This document shows, one piece after another, positions 41,487-49,894 of a stretch of DNA of 64,000 bases. The translations under genes and the position numbers were made by a program. The stretch covers positions 310,001 through 374,000 of the forward strand of contig NZ_MAYG01000012.1 of the NCBI RefSeq assembly GCF_001684965.1, read 5' to 3'. Every line of letters begins with the position of its first letter. The stretch's first letter is position 1. Source of the stretch: Chryseobacterium arthrosphaerae (GTDB lineage Bacteria; Bacteroidota; Bacteroidia; Flavobacteriales; Weeksellaceae). Under the pieces are notes generated by a model. It searched no databases. It saw nothing but the letters and a program-made list of their open reading frames with translations, and had not been told where the DNA came from.

Positions 41487-42503
41487 TTATTTTTTGATTT
41501 GTTTTTCCTTCAGGTCATCCTTGAAAAAACTGCTGAATATGGTCTGCATATTCGGGAACGACGGATCCTTCCAGAACGGGGTCTGGTAATTGCTGTACTC
41601 CCTGTCAAACTTTACTTTTTCAATATCTTTTTCATCGCTGAAGCTTAGTTCTGCAGGATAAAAATTATTGTATGAGATAATCTGGTTGTAGTCTGCCTCG
41701 CTTTTATGCTTAAGCTTTGCAAACATTACTTCGTTGAATTCTAAAAAGTTTTTTAAGTTTTTTTCCGAATTTTTTTCGAAAGATATATTCAGAATGGATT
41801 TGAGATCGAAAAGTCTGAAGCCAAACAGCGCAAGTTCCTTTTCCTGGAGAACAGCATCTGTTACTTCAATCTGGTCTTTCTGGTCTCCTTTTAATTCCCT
41901 GATGACGTTTCTTTTTGTTTTATATTCTTCAGGGTTGCCTACGTATTTAAGACTTGGAAAGCGCAATGAGCTGCTGGTGTCCCATGAGGATACTTTCTTT
42001 TTTTGATTTTCGGCGTCTGCCAGATAAAAAATTCTGTACTGCTGAATATTGGTACTTTTCAGTTTTTTGGTTTTATTATCAAACACATAGGTGATGATAC
42101 CGTCCGTATAGCTATTCAGCCTGTTGTTCATGGTTACATAAGCATTAAAATTTCCCTTTAGAATAATATATTTGGCAGGTTTGGTATTTTTGATAACAAC
42201 GGTTTCTATTTCTTTAAATTTATCATTGATCCTGATGACATCTTTATCCAGATCTGCAAAAGAAAGGCTGGCTACCGGGAAATTATTATAAACAATCTGA
42301 AACTTTTCCTGAGACTGGGGCAATGCCTGTTTATCAATTTTCCCATCAATATCAGAAAACGCAAGTATACTTCCGTCTTTACCGAATACTGAGACTTTGG
42401 AAAGCGGTTTGCTGTTTATCTCAGAAACAAAAGTTATGGTCTGTGCATTTGTAAAAACGGAGATCAGGCTGAATACGATGTACAGCAGATAAATTCTTTT
42501 CAT
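41487..42503 (-). CDS. Exported protein of unknown function with carboxypeptidase-regulatory-like start
   Basis: A 338-residue protein with signal peptide (MKRIYLLYIVFSLISVFTNA, cleaved after Q). Residues about 20-95 (ITFVSEINSKPLSKVSVFGK, GSILAFSDIDGKIDKQALPQ) look like a CarboxypepD_reg-like beta domain, common at the start of TonB-linked and surface proteins. The remainder is Lys/Asn/Phe-rich, helical, with no barrel and no T9SS tail. No family recognised. Monocistronic; a 346-base gap without a coding gene lies upstream. Confidence 0.6.
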   Translation of the reverse strand: MKRIYLLYIVFSLISVFTNAQTITFVSEINSKPLSKVSVFGKDGSILAFSDIDGKIDKQALPQSQEKFQIVYNNFPVASLSFADLDKDVIRINDKFKEIETVVIKNTKPAKYIILKGNFNAYVTMNNRLNSYTDGIITYVFDNKTKKLKSTNIQQYRIFYLADAENQKKKVSSWDTSSSLRFPSLKYVGNPEEYKTKRNVIRELKGDQKDQIEVTDAVLQEKELALFGFRLFDLKSILNISFEKNSEKNLKNFLEFNEVMFAKLKHKSEADYNQIISYNNFYPAELSFSDEKDIEKVKFDREYSNYQTPFWKDPSFPNMQTIFSSFFKDDLKEKQIKK

Positions 42504-42605
42504 AGCAGTATTTTGTTTTTTGGGTTAATATTAAAAACAGACTTTATTGTAAAGACGGGAAAAACTGAAAACAGTTGCCTGAACAGTAGGCTCCTGTCAT
42601 TGTAC

Positions 42606-42638
42606 AAAAAGACTGATCCTTTAACAATCAGTCTTTTA
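42606..42638. terminator. Hairpin with terminator features, no obvious client
   Basis: Stem GACTGAT (42611-42617) with ATCAGTC (42627-42633), extended by four A and four T. No gene on either strand clearly uses it. Confidence 0.65.
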
Positions 42639-42793
42639 TCATTTTATTTTGTTACATGGATTGATAAAATTCAGGATCTGCAACGTTTATTCTGCAGAAA
42701 AACAGATAAAGGCCTATCTTTTCAGTTACGAACGGTTATGGATATCAATCACTAAATTTTGATAAACCCCAGCTCATGACCTTTCATATAGAT

Positions 42794-42828
42794 AAAAAAA
42801 AGACCGATCATACTGACCGGTCTTTTTT
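42794..42828 (-). terminator. act operon terminator
   Basis: Stem AGACCG (42801-42806) with CGGTCT (42818-42823), extended by A and T runs on both sides. It is 22 bases past the actF stop and closes the six-gene operon. Confidence 0.85.
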
Positions 42829-42849
42829 GTGTATTTCTGTTATAAGCCC

Positions 42850-44181
42850 TTAGAAAGGATACTCATAAATTTCAGATTCGTGTAAGAATGGGTTTCCTGT
42901 AGGGATCAACTTCAGTTTAGACAGTGCTGAAAGTACAGTAAACATAAATAATCCAGCTACGAAAAGGATTGCTCCCAGGATCAACAGGAATACTTCAGGA
43001 GTGTTCCAGTATGGTCCTACCGTTCCCGGCATTACCATGTTGAAGTAATCCAGGATGTGTCCTAAGATCACTACAACAGCCATTGTTGTTACTACTTTGT
43101 AGTTTCTCTTAATGCTGCTACTTACTAATACCAATAGTGGTAATAAGAAGTTGATGATCAACATCGGTAAGAAAGTAGGAGAGTAGTGCTGGAATCTTCC
43201 GAAGAAGTAGTTAACCTCTTCCGGAACGTTGGCATACCAGTAAAGCATGAACTGAGCGAACCATGTATACGTCCAAAGCATACTTGTAGCGAAAAGGAAT
43301 ACTCCTAAATCGTGTAAGTGGTTGTCATTGAACTGTGGTAAGAAACCATTTTTCTTAAGATAAACACTTAATAAGATGATCACAGCAATACCACTTGAAA
43401 GGCAGCTAACCATTGAATACCAGATATACATTGTAGAATACCAGTGAGGGTCAATAGACATCAACCAGTCCCAAGCCCATGCAGCAGAAGCAAATCCGAA
43501 GAATGCAATATATCCTACTGACCATCTGTAAAGCATCTGATACTCAACTTTAGATTTAGTTTCATCTACTTTTTTAGACTGAGCTTTTAATTTCCAGGCG
43601 AAGAAAGAAGCACCGATCACATAGATCAAAGTTCTTACGGCATAGAAAGGAATATTTAAGAATTTTTTCTTTTCGAATAAGATCACATCAAAATGCGGAG
43701 AATCCGGGTTTGTCAATTCAGGGTCCATCCAGTGGAATAAATGACCATTATGAGTGATGTTTAAGATCATAAGGATCACAAGAATTGCCCCACCATAAGG
43801 AATGTAAGAAGCAATAGCTTCCATTACCCTTGTAATGATGATTGGCCATCCTGCGTGTGCAGCGTGCTGAATAGAATAGAAGAATAATACGCAGCAGCTT
43901 ACTCCAAAGAAAAATACAGCTACAAAATGTATTGCTGCTAAAGGCTGGTTGTGTACCTGCAGTGTAGCATGCTCAAGGTGAGCCGCGTGATCCTGAGGTC
44001 CAACCATTTCACTTGAGTGTGTAGGAGCAGTATGACCAGAAGCATGAACAGCTTCCATCATGTGTTCTATCTGCTCAGTAGAAATTCCTTTGTTCATAAA
44101 GAAACCAATACCGAAAAGAACTAAACCTACAACAAGAAGTATTATAGAAGTTGATTTTAATTTTGGTGAAAAACTATACAT
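42850..44181 (-). CDS. actF: Alternative Complex III subunit ActF (quinol:cytochrome c oxidoreductase)
   Basis: A 443-residue inner-membrane protein with about ten hydrophobic segments, related to ActC/NrfD but without haem motifs. A His-rich loop (residues 40-75) follows the first membrane segment. Conserved-looking blocks are FHWMDPELTNPDSPHFD, FFGFASAAWAWDWLMSIDPH, STMYIWYSMVSCLSSGIAVI and WYANVPEEVNYFFGRFQHYS. Together with ActC it forms the membrane part of the complex that oxidises quinol. Last gene in the operon, 8 bases after actE, followed by a terminator. No cytochrome oxidase genes follow it. Confidence 0.92.
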   Translation of the reverse strand: MYSFSPKLKSTSIILLVVGLVLFGIGFFMNKGISTEQIEHMMEAVHASGHTAPTHSSEMVGPQDHAAHLEHATLQVHNQPLAAIHFVAVFFFGVSCCVLFFYSIQHAAHAGWPIIITRVMEAIASYIPYGGAILVILMILNITHNGHLFHWMDPELTNPDSPHFDVILFEKKKFLNIPFYAVRTLIYVIGASFFAWKLKAQSKKVDETKSKVEYQMLYRWSVGYIAFFGFASAAWAWDWLMSIDPHWYSTMYIWYSMVSCLSSGIAVIILLSVYLKKNGFLPQFNDNHLHDLGVFLFATSMLWTYTWFAQFMLYWYANVPEEVNYFFGRFQHYSPTFLPMLIINFLLPLLVLVSSSIKRNYKVVTTMAVVVILGHILDYFNMVMPGTVGPYWNTPEVFLLILGAILFVAGLFMFTVLSALSKLKLIPTGNPFLHESEIYEYPF

Positions 44182-44189
44182 TTCTTTTC

Positions 44190-44876
44190 TTATTTTTTAG
44201 TTTCGGTAGTCGTTTCAGTTGCTGGTGCCGCTGCTGTAGCTGCTGCCGGTGCTGCTGCTCCTTTTTTGAAAGCACTCATCACATACATAGCCACTCTCCA
44301 TCTGTCTCCTGCGTTCAATTGTCCCGCATAAGATCCCATCGCATTTCTACCGTTAGTTAATACATAATGAACAGATCCTACAGTAAGCTCTCTGTCTGCA
44401 TAGTTAGGCACACCAGAGAATGCTCCACTTTGTACAATAGGTCCTTGTCCATCACCTCCTGTTCCGTGGCATGCAGCACAAGTGTGATCAAACAATACTT
44501 TTCCTCTTTCAAGATCCTTAGCTGCATTAGCCGGATTTAAAGGAGAAGCTGTCAGTTTTTTAGATGCTTCATACCCTGCGTTGTACTCGTCAACATTTTT
44601 AGGAAGTAAGCCTTCTTCAAAAACTCCATCTTTATTCTGAGCTACTGATCCTTCTACAGGAGAAAGACCTGTTGCACCATTATTTTTAACAAAAGCCGGG
44701 ATTTCATTTTCATGATCTGAATAAGCATCCTGTGCTTTCATCAATGGGTCGTAAGCTACCGGAAAATACATATCCGGGAAGTATACCAACGGAGTATTCT
44801 CCTTTGGTCCGCAAGAGTTAAGTAAAACTGTTGTTAAACCTAAAACTGCTGTAATTTTTAATACATTCTTTTTCAT
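44190..44876 (-). CDS. actE: Alternative Complex III subunit ActE (monohaem cytochrome c lipoprotein)
   Basis: A 228-residue exported lipoprotein. The lipobox is LLNSC (Cys22). One haem site CAACHG is seen near residue 135, followed by GGDGQGPIVQSGAFSGVPNY and VHYVLTNGRNAMGSYAGQL, the mono-haem domain with its Met ligand. The first 100 residues (YFPDMYFPVAYDPLMKAQDA) are the ActE-specific part. A Thr/Ala-rich tail ends the protein. It delivers electrons from the complex to the next carrier. It is 1 base after actD and 8 before actF. Confidence 0.9.
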   Translation of the reverse strand: MKKNVLKITAVLGLTTVLLNSCGPKENTPLVYFPDMYFPVAYDPLMKAQDAYSDHENEIPAFVKNNGATGLSPVEGSVAQNKDGVFEEGLLPKNVDEYNAGYEASKKLTASPLNPANAAKDLERGKVLFDHTCAACHGTGGDGQGPIVQSGAFSGVPNYADRELTVGSVHYVLTNGRNAMGSYAGQLNAGDRWRVAMYVMSAFKKGAAAPAAATAAAPATETTTETKK

Positions 44877-44877
44877 T

Positions 44878-45399
44878 TTAAGCGTCTTTAACAGTTATTT
44901 CTTCAACTCCAGTTTCGATCAGTAACTGTTTTACAGATTCTACATCTTCAGTTACGAATTCCATCATGAATTTATCATCAGTAGTTCTCGGATCAGGATT
45001 CTGGGCAGGAGCTCCCGGATACATTTTGTTTCTAACTAAGAATGTTAAAGACATCATGTGAGCAGCACAGAATACCATTAATTCAAACATTGGAACTACG
45101 AATGCCGGCATGTTGTGTCCCCAGTCAAATGCTGGTTTACCACCGATATTCTGAGGCCAGTCGTGGTTCATTACATACCAGGTCAAAGTAGCACCGATAG
45201 TAACTCCATAACAAGCATAGATGAAAGCAGCATCAGAAATTCTGGTTTTCTTTAACCCTAAAGCTTTGTCTAGCCCGTGAACCGGAAACGGAGTATAAAC
45301 CTCGTTAATTTTGATTCCTTTATCGTTGAATGCCTTAACGCCGTTCATCAAATCGTCGTCGTCAGCATAAAGTCCGTATACAATTTTAGTGGTGCTCAT
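44878..45399 (-). CDS. actD: Alternative Complex III subunit ActD (DUF3341)
   Basis: A 173-residue inner-membrane protein with two membrane segments. ATG 45399 (MSTTKIVYGLYADDDDLMNG) is preferred over ATG 45426 because AAGGAG lies just upstream and relatives begin here. VKAFNDKGIKINEVYTPFPV and HGLDKALGLKKTRISDAAFI (then MMSLTFLVRNKMYPG) match DUF3341. It overlaps the 3' end of actC by 14 bases, so the two genes are translationally coupled. It is a structural subunit with no cofactor. Confidence 0.92.
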   Translation of the reverse strand: MSTTKIVYGLYADDDDLMNGVKAFNDKGIKINEVYTPFPVHGLDKALGLKKTRISDAAFIYACYGVTIGATLTWYVMNHDWPQNIGGKPAFDWGHNMPAFVVPMFELMVFCAAHMMSLTFLVRNKMYPGAPAQNPDPRTTDDKFMMEFVTEDVESVKQLLIETGVEEITVKDA

Positions 45400-46783
45400 C
45401 TCCTTCTTTTGCTTTATAAGTTTCACCTGAGATTTTCAAAATCGATTTTAATTCAGCCTGTGCAATTACAGGGAATGTTCTTGCATATAATAAGAATAAT
45501 ACAGAGAAGAATCCGATTGTTCCTAAATATACACCCACATCAATGATCGTTGGCTTAAACATAGTCCATGATCCTGGTAAGTAGTCTCTTGAAAGGTTGA
45601 TAACGATGATATCAAAACGCTCAAACCACATACCGATGTTGATGATCAATGCAACGATGAATGTCCAGATAATGTTCGTTCTAAGTCTCTTGAACCAGAA
45701 AGAAGCAGGAACCACAAGGTTACAGATGATCAATGACCAGAATGCCCACCAGTAAGGACCTACAGCCGCACCTGGAGAAAGATATGTAAAGTCTTCAAAT
45801 CTTGAACCTGAATACCATCCGATGAAATACTCAGTAGCATAAGCTACAGTTACCATACCACCGGTAAGGATGATTACGATGTTCATGATTTCGATATGAT
45901 ACATGGTAATATATTCTTCTAGGTGACATACTTTTCTTGCTACAAGCAATAGAGTCTGTACCATTGCAAATCCTGAGAAGATCGCACCGGCAACGAAGTA
46001 AGGAGGGTAGATTGTTGAGTGCCATCCTTTAATTACCGAAGTTGCGAAGTCAAAAGATACGGTAGTGTGTACTGAGAATACAAGTGGAGTTGCCAAACCT
46101 GCAAGAACCAAAGAAAGTTCTTCGAATCTTTGCCAGTGTTTTGCTTTACCACCCCAACCGAATGCAAGGAAAGTATAAATCTTCTTAGTCCAAGGAGTCT
46201 TAGCTCTATCTCTGATCATTGCAAAGTCAGGGATTAGTCCCATGAACCAGAATACAGTTGATACTGAGAAATACGTAGAGATCGCAAATACGTCCCAAAG
46301 TAGAGGAGAGTTGAAGTTCCCCCAAAGAGAACCGAATTGGTTTGGTAAAGGGAATACCCAGTATCCAACCCAAACTCTACCCATGTGAATTACCGGGAAG
46401 ATTGCCGCCTGTACAACCGCAAAGATCGTCATCGCCTCTGCAGATCTGTTTACAGACATTCTCCATCTCTGTCTAAATAATAATAATACCGCTGAGATTA
46501 GGGTTCCGGCGTGACCGATACCTACCCACCATACGAAGTTGGTAATATCCCAACCCCAGTTAATAGTTCTGTTAAGCCCCCATGCTCCAATACCTGTTCC
46601 GATAGTATAAGCGATACAGCCGAATCCATAGATGAATAGAACTAAGGCAGCATATAATGAGATCCACCATAATTTACCTGCTCTTTCTTCGATAGGTCGT
46701 GCAATATCTTCTGTGATATCGTGATAAGTTTTGTGACCAATAATTAGAGGTTCCCTTATCGGAGCTTCGTAATGTCCTGACAT
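45386..46783 (-). CDS. actC: Alternative Complex III subunit ActC (NrfD/PsrC family)
   Basis: A 465-residue inner-membrane protein with about ten hydrophobic segments. TYHDITEDIARPIEERAGKL, VWWVGIGHAGTLISAVLLLF, PVIHMGRVWVGYWVFPLPN, VFWFMGLIPDFAMIRDRAKT and FSVHTTVSFDFATSVIKGWH are the ActC/NrfD signature blocks. It provides the quinol-binding site and with ActF the putative proton path. It lies 25 bases after actB and overlaps actD. Confidence 0.95.
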   Translation of the reverse strand: MSGHYEAPIREPLIIGHKTYHDITEDIARPIEERAGKLWWISLYAALVLFIYGFGCIAYTIGTGIGAWGLNRTINWGWDITNFVWWVGIGHAGTLISAVLLLFRQRWRMSVNRSAEAMTIFAVVQAAIFPVIHMGRVWVGYWVFPLPNQFGSLWGNFNSPLLWDVFAISTYFSVSTVFWFMGLIPDFAMIRDRAKTPWTKKIYTFLAFGWGGKAKHWQRFEELSLVLAGLATPLVFSVHTTVSFDFATSVIKGWHSTIYPPYFVAGAIFSGFAMVQTLLLVARKVCHLEEYITMYHIEIMNIVIILTGGMVTVAYATEYFIGWYSGSRFEDFTYLSPGAAVGPYWWAFWSLIICNLVVPASFWFKRLRTNIIWTFIVALIINIGMWFERFDIIVINLSRDYLPGSWTMFKPTIIDVGVYLGTIGFFSVLFLLYARTFPVIAQAELKSILKISGETYKAKEGDEHH

Positions 46784-46808
46784 TTTTTACCTATTTATTA
46801 TTTAAACT

Positions 46809-49800
46809 TTATTTTTCTACTCTGTTTCTTACTTTAGTGTGATAGAACACGTTTGGTTTTGTTCCGATCTCCTCTAGTAAATAATATCTTCTGTTAGAGG
46901 CATATACCTTTCTAATTGAAGAATCTTTATCATTCATGTCTCCAAATGTCATTGCACCAGTAGAACAAGCTTTAGAACAAGCAGTCTGGAATTCTCCATC
47001 CTTCACTCTTCTTCCTTCTTTCTTAGCCTCAAGAATTGTATTCTGAGTCATTTGGATACACATTGAACATTTCTCCATTACCCCTCTAGTTCTTACAACT
47101 ACATCCGGGTTAAGTACCATTCTTCCTAAATCATTGTTCATGTTGAAGTCGAACTTGTCGTTTAGGTTATAAGTAAACCAGTTGAAACGTCTTACTTTGT
47201 ACGGACAGTTGTTTGCACAATATCTGGTACCGATACATCTGTTGTAAGCCATATGGTTTTGACCCTGCTTACCGTGTGAAGTAGCCGCTACCGGACATAC
47301 CGTTTCACATGGAGCGTGGTTACAGTGCTGACACATTACTGGCTGGAAGATTACATCCGGATTATCAGCAGGGTGGTTCAGTGCACCTCCTTCTTTGTTG
47401 AAAGCAGTACCGTATAATTCTGGTACAGCCAATCCGTCTTTTAATCCTTCATATACTTCTACAGTTTGTCTTGAAGAATAGTAACGGTCAATTCTTAACC
47501 AGTACATATCTCTAGACATTCTTACCTCTTCTTTACCTACTACAGGAACGTTGTTTTCAGCCTGACAAGCAATGATACATGCTCCACAACCTGTACAAGA
47601 GTTCAGGTCAATAGATAAGTTGAAGTGAGGACCGTCAGTATCATCAAATGCATCCCAAAGGTCAATTTTTCTTGCTGGAAGAGCTCCACTGATGGTGTGG
47701 TATTCCAAAGGTTTGTTCCATCCTTTGTGCTCATCATCGAATGGTACGTTGATGAATTCAGCTAAAGGAACTTCCTTCGCGATTTCATAACGACCCATTA
47801 ATGTATTTTGAAGCTGGATCCCTGCGAATTCGTGATCTTCACCTGTTTTCTCGATTTTAGCACCGGAAAGAACAAGGTTAGAACCATCGAATAAAGGATA
47901 AGCATTTACTCCTGTATCAGCAGTTGCTCCTGAGTTTTTCTTACCGTAACCAAGCGCCAGACCTACTGATCCTTCTGCTTGTCCTGGTTGTACGAATACA
48001 GGAACGTCTTTTATAGTTACTCCGTTTACAGTAAGGTTTACGATAGAACCATCCAACTGCATTCTTGCGTTAAGATCGTTATCGATTCCAAACTTTTCTG
48101 CATCTTTCGGAGAAATCGTCAGGTAATTATCCCAAGACATTCTTGTGATTGGGTCAGGTAACTCTTGTAACCAAGGGTTGTTTGCCTGAGTACCGTCTCC
48201 CATAGAAGTCTTAGTGTATAATACTAATTCTAATTCTGAAGCTTTGAAGTTTCCTAATTCAGCAACAGCCTGAGCAGCGTTTCCACCTGCGTAAGATAAT
48301 GTTGTTGAGTTAGTGGAAGCATTGATACCGTTATATAATGCTTTGTTGAAAGAAGTACCACCTAAAAGAGAAGCAGAGCTTGCCTTTAAATAATCGTAGT
48401 AGTTATTGGCAGCATTGTTCTTACCATTCTTCCAAACCAACAGAGATTCTTCAATCTGTCTTGATTTGTAGATCTTTTGGATCGTAGGCTGCATTAATGA
48501 ATATACTCCGGTCTGTGGTTCGATATCTCCCCAAGACTCTAACCAGTTTGCTACTGGAATAACAGCCTTAGCTGCTTTGTACATTTCATTTTTCTTATCA
48601 GCAACAGCAATTACATAAGGAACTTTAGATAAAGACTTTTTGAAGTCTTCTCCTTTCGGGTGAGCATAGATAGGATCTACGTTGTTGGTAACTAATACTC
48701 CAACTTGTCCTCCGTTTACCCATCCAAGGAATTCCTGATATCTTGCACCGTCGAATTCTTTCAGGAAGTTCGCTTTACCTGTGAAAGCTACTGATCCTAA
48801 TTTTTGGTTGATTAAGTGTGCTAAAACCTGTGCTCCTTTAGAACCGTCAGCGAAAACAACAGCTTTGCTTCCTTTTGCTTTCAGTTCGTTTGCAATTTCA
48901 GTAGCAGTCTTATCAGAAGTACCACCCCCTACGATTGCGTTGTAAACTTCAACTAAAGTTTTGTTTACAGCACTTGGCTTTAATCTGTATCTTGAGTCAG
49001 CATTAGCACCGGTTAAAGACATGTTAGACTCCACCTGGATGTGTCTCAACATGTTTGGACCTGGTTTTCTAGCTGCAGCATAAGAAGTTTCTAAGCTTGA
49101 AGCGTTATAATCTCCTAAGAAATCTGCCTGGAAAGAAACTACCAATTCAGAACCGTTAAGGTCATAAACAGGTAATGCTCTTTGTCCGAATACCTCCTGA
49201 GCAGCATCTAGTCCTGCAGAATAAGGATAGGCATCGAAAGTTACCAATTCAGCTGTAGGATATTTAGCTTTGAATTCAGCAAATAACTTTTTGAAAGTTG
49301 GTGAAGCAAAAGAGTGTGATAAAACCACAATCTTTTTGCCTGATGCTTTAGCTTCTTCCAAACCTTTGATCACGAAACTGTCTACTTTATCGAAAGTTTC
49401 ATCTTTACCGTCCAGTTTAGGCTGTTTTACTTTATCATTATCATAAAGAGAAAGTACACTTGCCTGAGCTCTTGCGTTAGTTTTACCTAAATCACCACCA
49501 GCCGGGTTCGGTTCAATTTTGATCGGTCTACCTTCTCTGGTTTTTACTAAAACACTAGCAAAGTCGAAACCGTCAAAATAAGTTGAAGCGTAATAATTAG
49601 GGATTCCCGGAATAATATCATGTGGCTTTACCACATAAGGAATCGTTTTGATTACCGGAGCTTCGCAGGCAGCTAAAGTTACTGCTGCTGTAGAGAATCC
49701 TAGTAATTTCAGGAAATCTCTTCTTGAAGTACTTGATCCGTTTTTCTCAGCATCTCCAAGGAAATCTTCTACCGGAATTTCTTCCTGAAACTCTTTCTGA

Positions 49801-49871
49801 GCCAGCTTATTATTCAAAGCCGGATCTTTAAGTTCATGAATACTTCTGAATTGTATTTTGTTTGAAGCCAT
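46809..49871 (-). CDS. actB: Alternative Complex III subunit ActB (molybdopterin-oxidoreductase-like with Fe-S clusters)
   Basis: A 1020-residue exported subunit. A twin-arginine signal (SRRDFLKLLGFSTAAVTLAAC) is located near residue 50, with the Cys suggesting a lipid anchor. Residues 80-740 resemble a molybdopterin oxidoreductase large subunit (in characterised complexes this domain has no cofactor). Residues 760-1000 are an FeS domain: CTGCGACIIACQAENN, CQHCNHAPCETVCP, RCIGTRYCANNCPYKVRRF, KCSMCIQMTQ and TACSKAC. This is consistent with four clusters. It passes electrons from the quinol site to the haems of ActA. Between actA and actC. Confidence 0.95.
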   Translation of the reverse strand: MASNKIQFRSIHELKDPALNNKLAQKEFQEEIPVEDFLGDAEKNGSSTSRRDFLKLLGFSTAAVTLAACEAPVIKTIPYVVKPHDIIPGIPNYYASTYFDGFDFASVLVKTREGRPIKIEPNPAGGDLGKTNARAQASVLSLYDNDKVKQPKLDGKDETFDKVDSFVIKGLEEAKASGKKIVVLSHSFASPTFKKLFAEFKAKYPTAELVTFDAYPYSAGLDAAQEVFGQRALPVYDLNGSELVVSFQADFLGDYNASSLETSYAAARKPGPNMLRHIQVESNMSLTGANADSRYRLKPSAVNKTLVEVYNAIVGGGTSDKTATEIANELKAKGSKAVVFADGSKGAQVLAHLINQKLGSVAFTGKANFLKEFDGARYQEFLGWVNGGQVGVLVTNNVDPIYAHPKGEDFKKSLSKVPYVIAVADKKNEMYKAAKAVIPVANWLESWGDIEPQTGVYSLMQPTIQKIYKSRQIEESLLVWKNGKNNAANNYYDYLKASSASLLGGTSFNKALYNGINASTNSTTLSYAGGNAAQAVAELGNFKASELELVLYTKTSMGDGTQANNPWLQELPDPITRMSWDNYLTISPKDAEKFGIDNDLNARMQLDGSIVNLTVNGVTIKDVPVFVQPGQAEGSVGLALGYGKKNSGATADTGVNAYPLFDGSNLVLSGAKIEKTGEDHEFAGIQLQNTLMGRYEIAKEVPLAEFINVPFDDEHKGWNKPLEYHTISGALPARKIDLWDAFDDTDGPHFNLSIDLNSCTGCGACIIACQAENNVPVVGKEEVRMSRDMYWLRIDRYYSSRQTVEVYEGLKDGLAVPELYGTAFNKEGGALNHPADNPDVIFQPVMCQHCNHAPCETVCPVAATSHGKQGQNHMAYNRCIGTRYCANNCPYKVRRFNWFTYNLNDKFDFNMNNDLGRMVLNPDVVVRTRGVMEKCSMCIQMTQNTILEAKKEGRRVKDGEFQTACSKACSTGAMTFGDMNDKDSSIRKVYASNRRYYLLEEIGTKPNVFYHTKVRNRVEK

Positions 49872-49894
49872 TTATACTTCTAATTTTTTAGTTA

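Larger units (their letters stand above)
42504..42849. other. 346-base region without a gene, two terminator hairpins
   Basis: No credible protein is seen. An 80-codon plus-strand frame (42513-42755) has no recognisable start context or composition and crosses a terminator. Two bidirectional hairpins lie here at 42606-42638 and 42794-42828, with about 155 bases between. A small RNA between them is possible but no TAnnTTTG box was found inside. Confidence 0.5.

Noticed and set aside
42513..42755. Plus-strand 80-codon frame in the gap upstream of actF
   Set aside because: It crosses a strong hairpin, lacks a promoter and start context, and has no recognisable motif.
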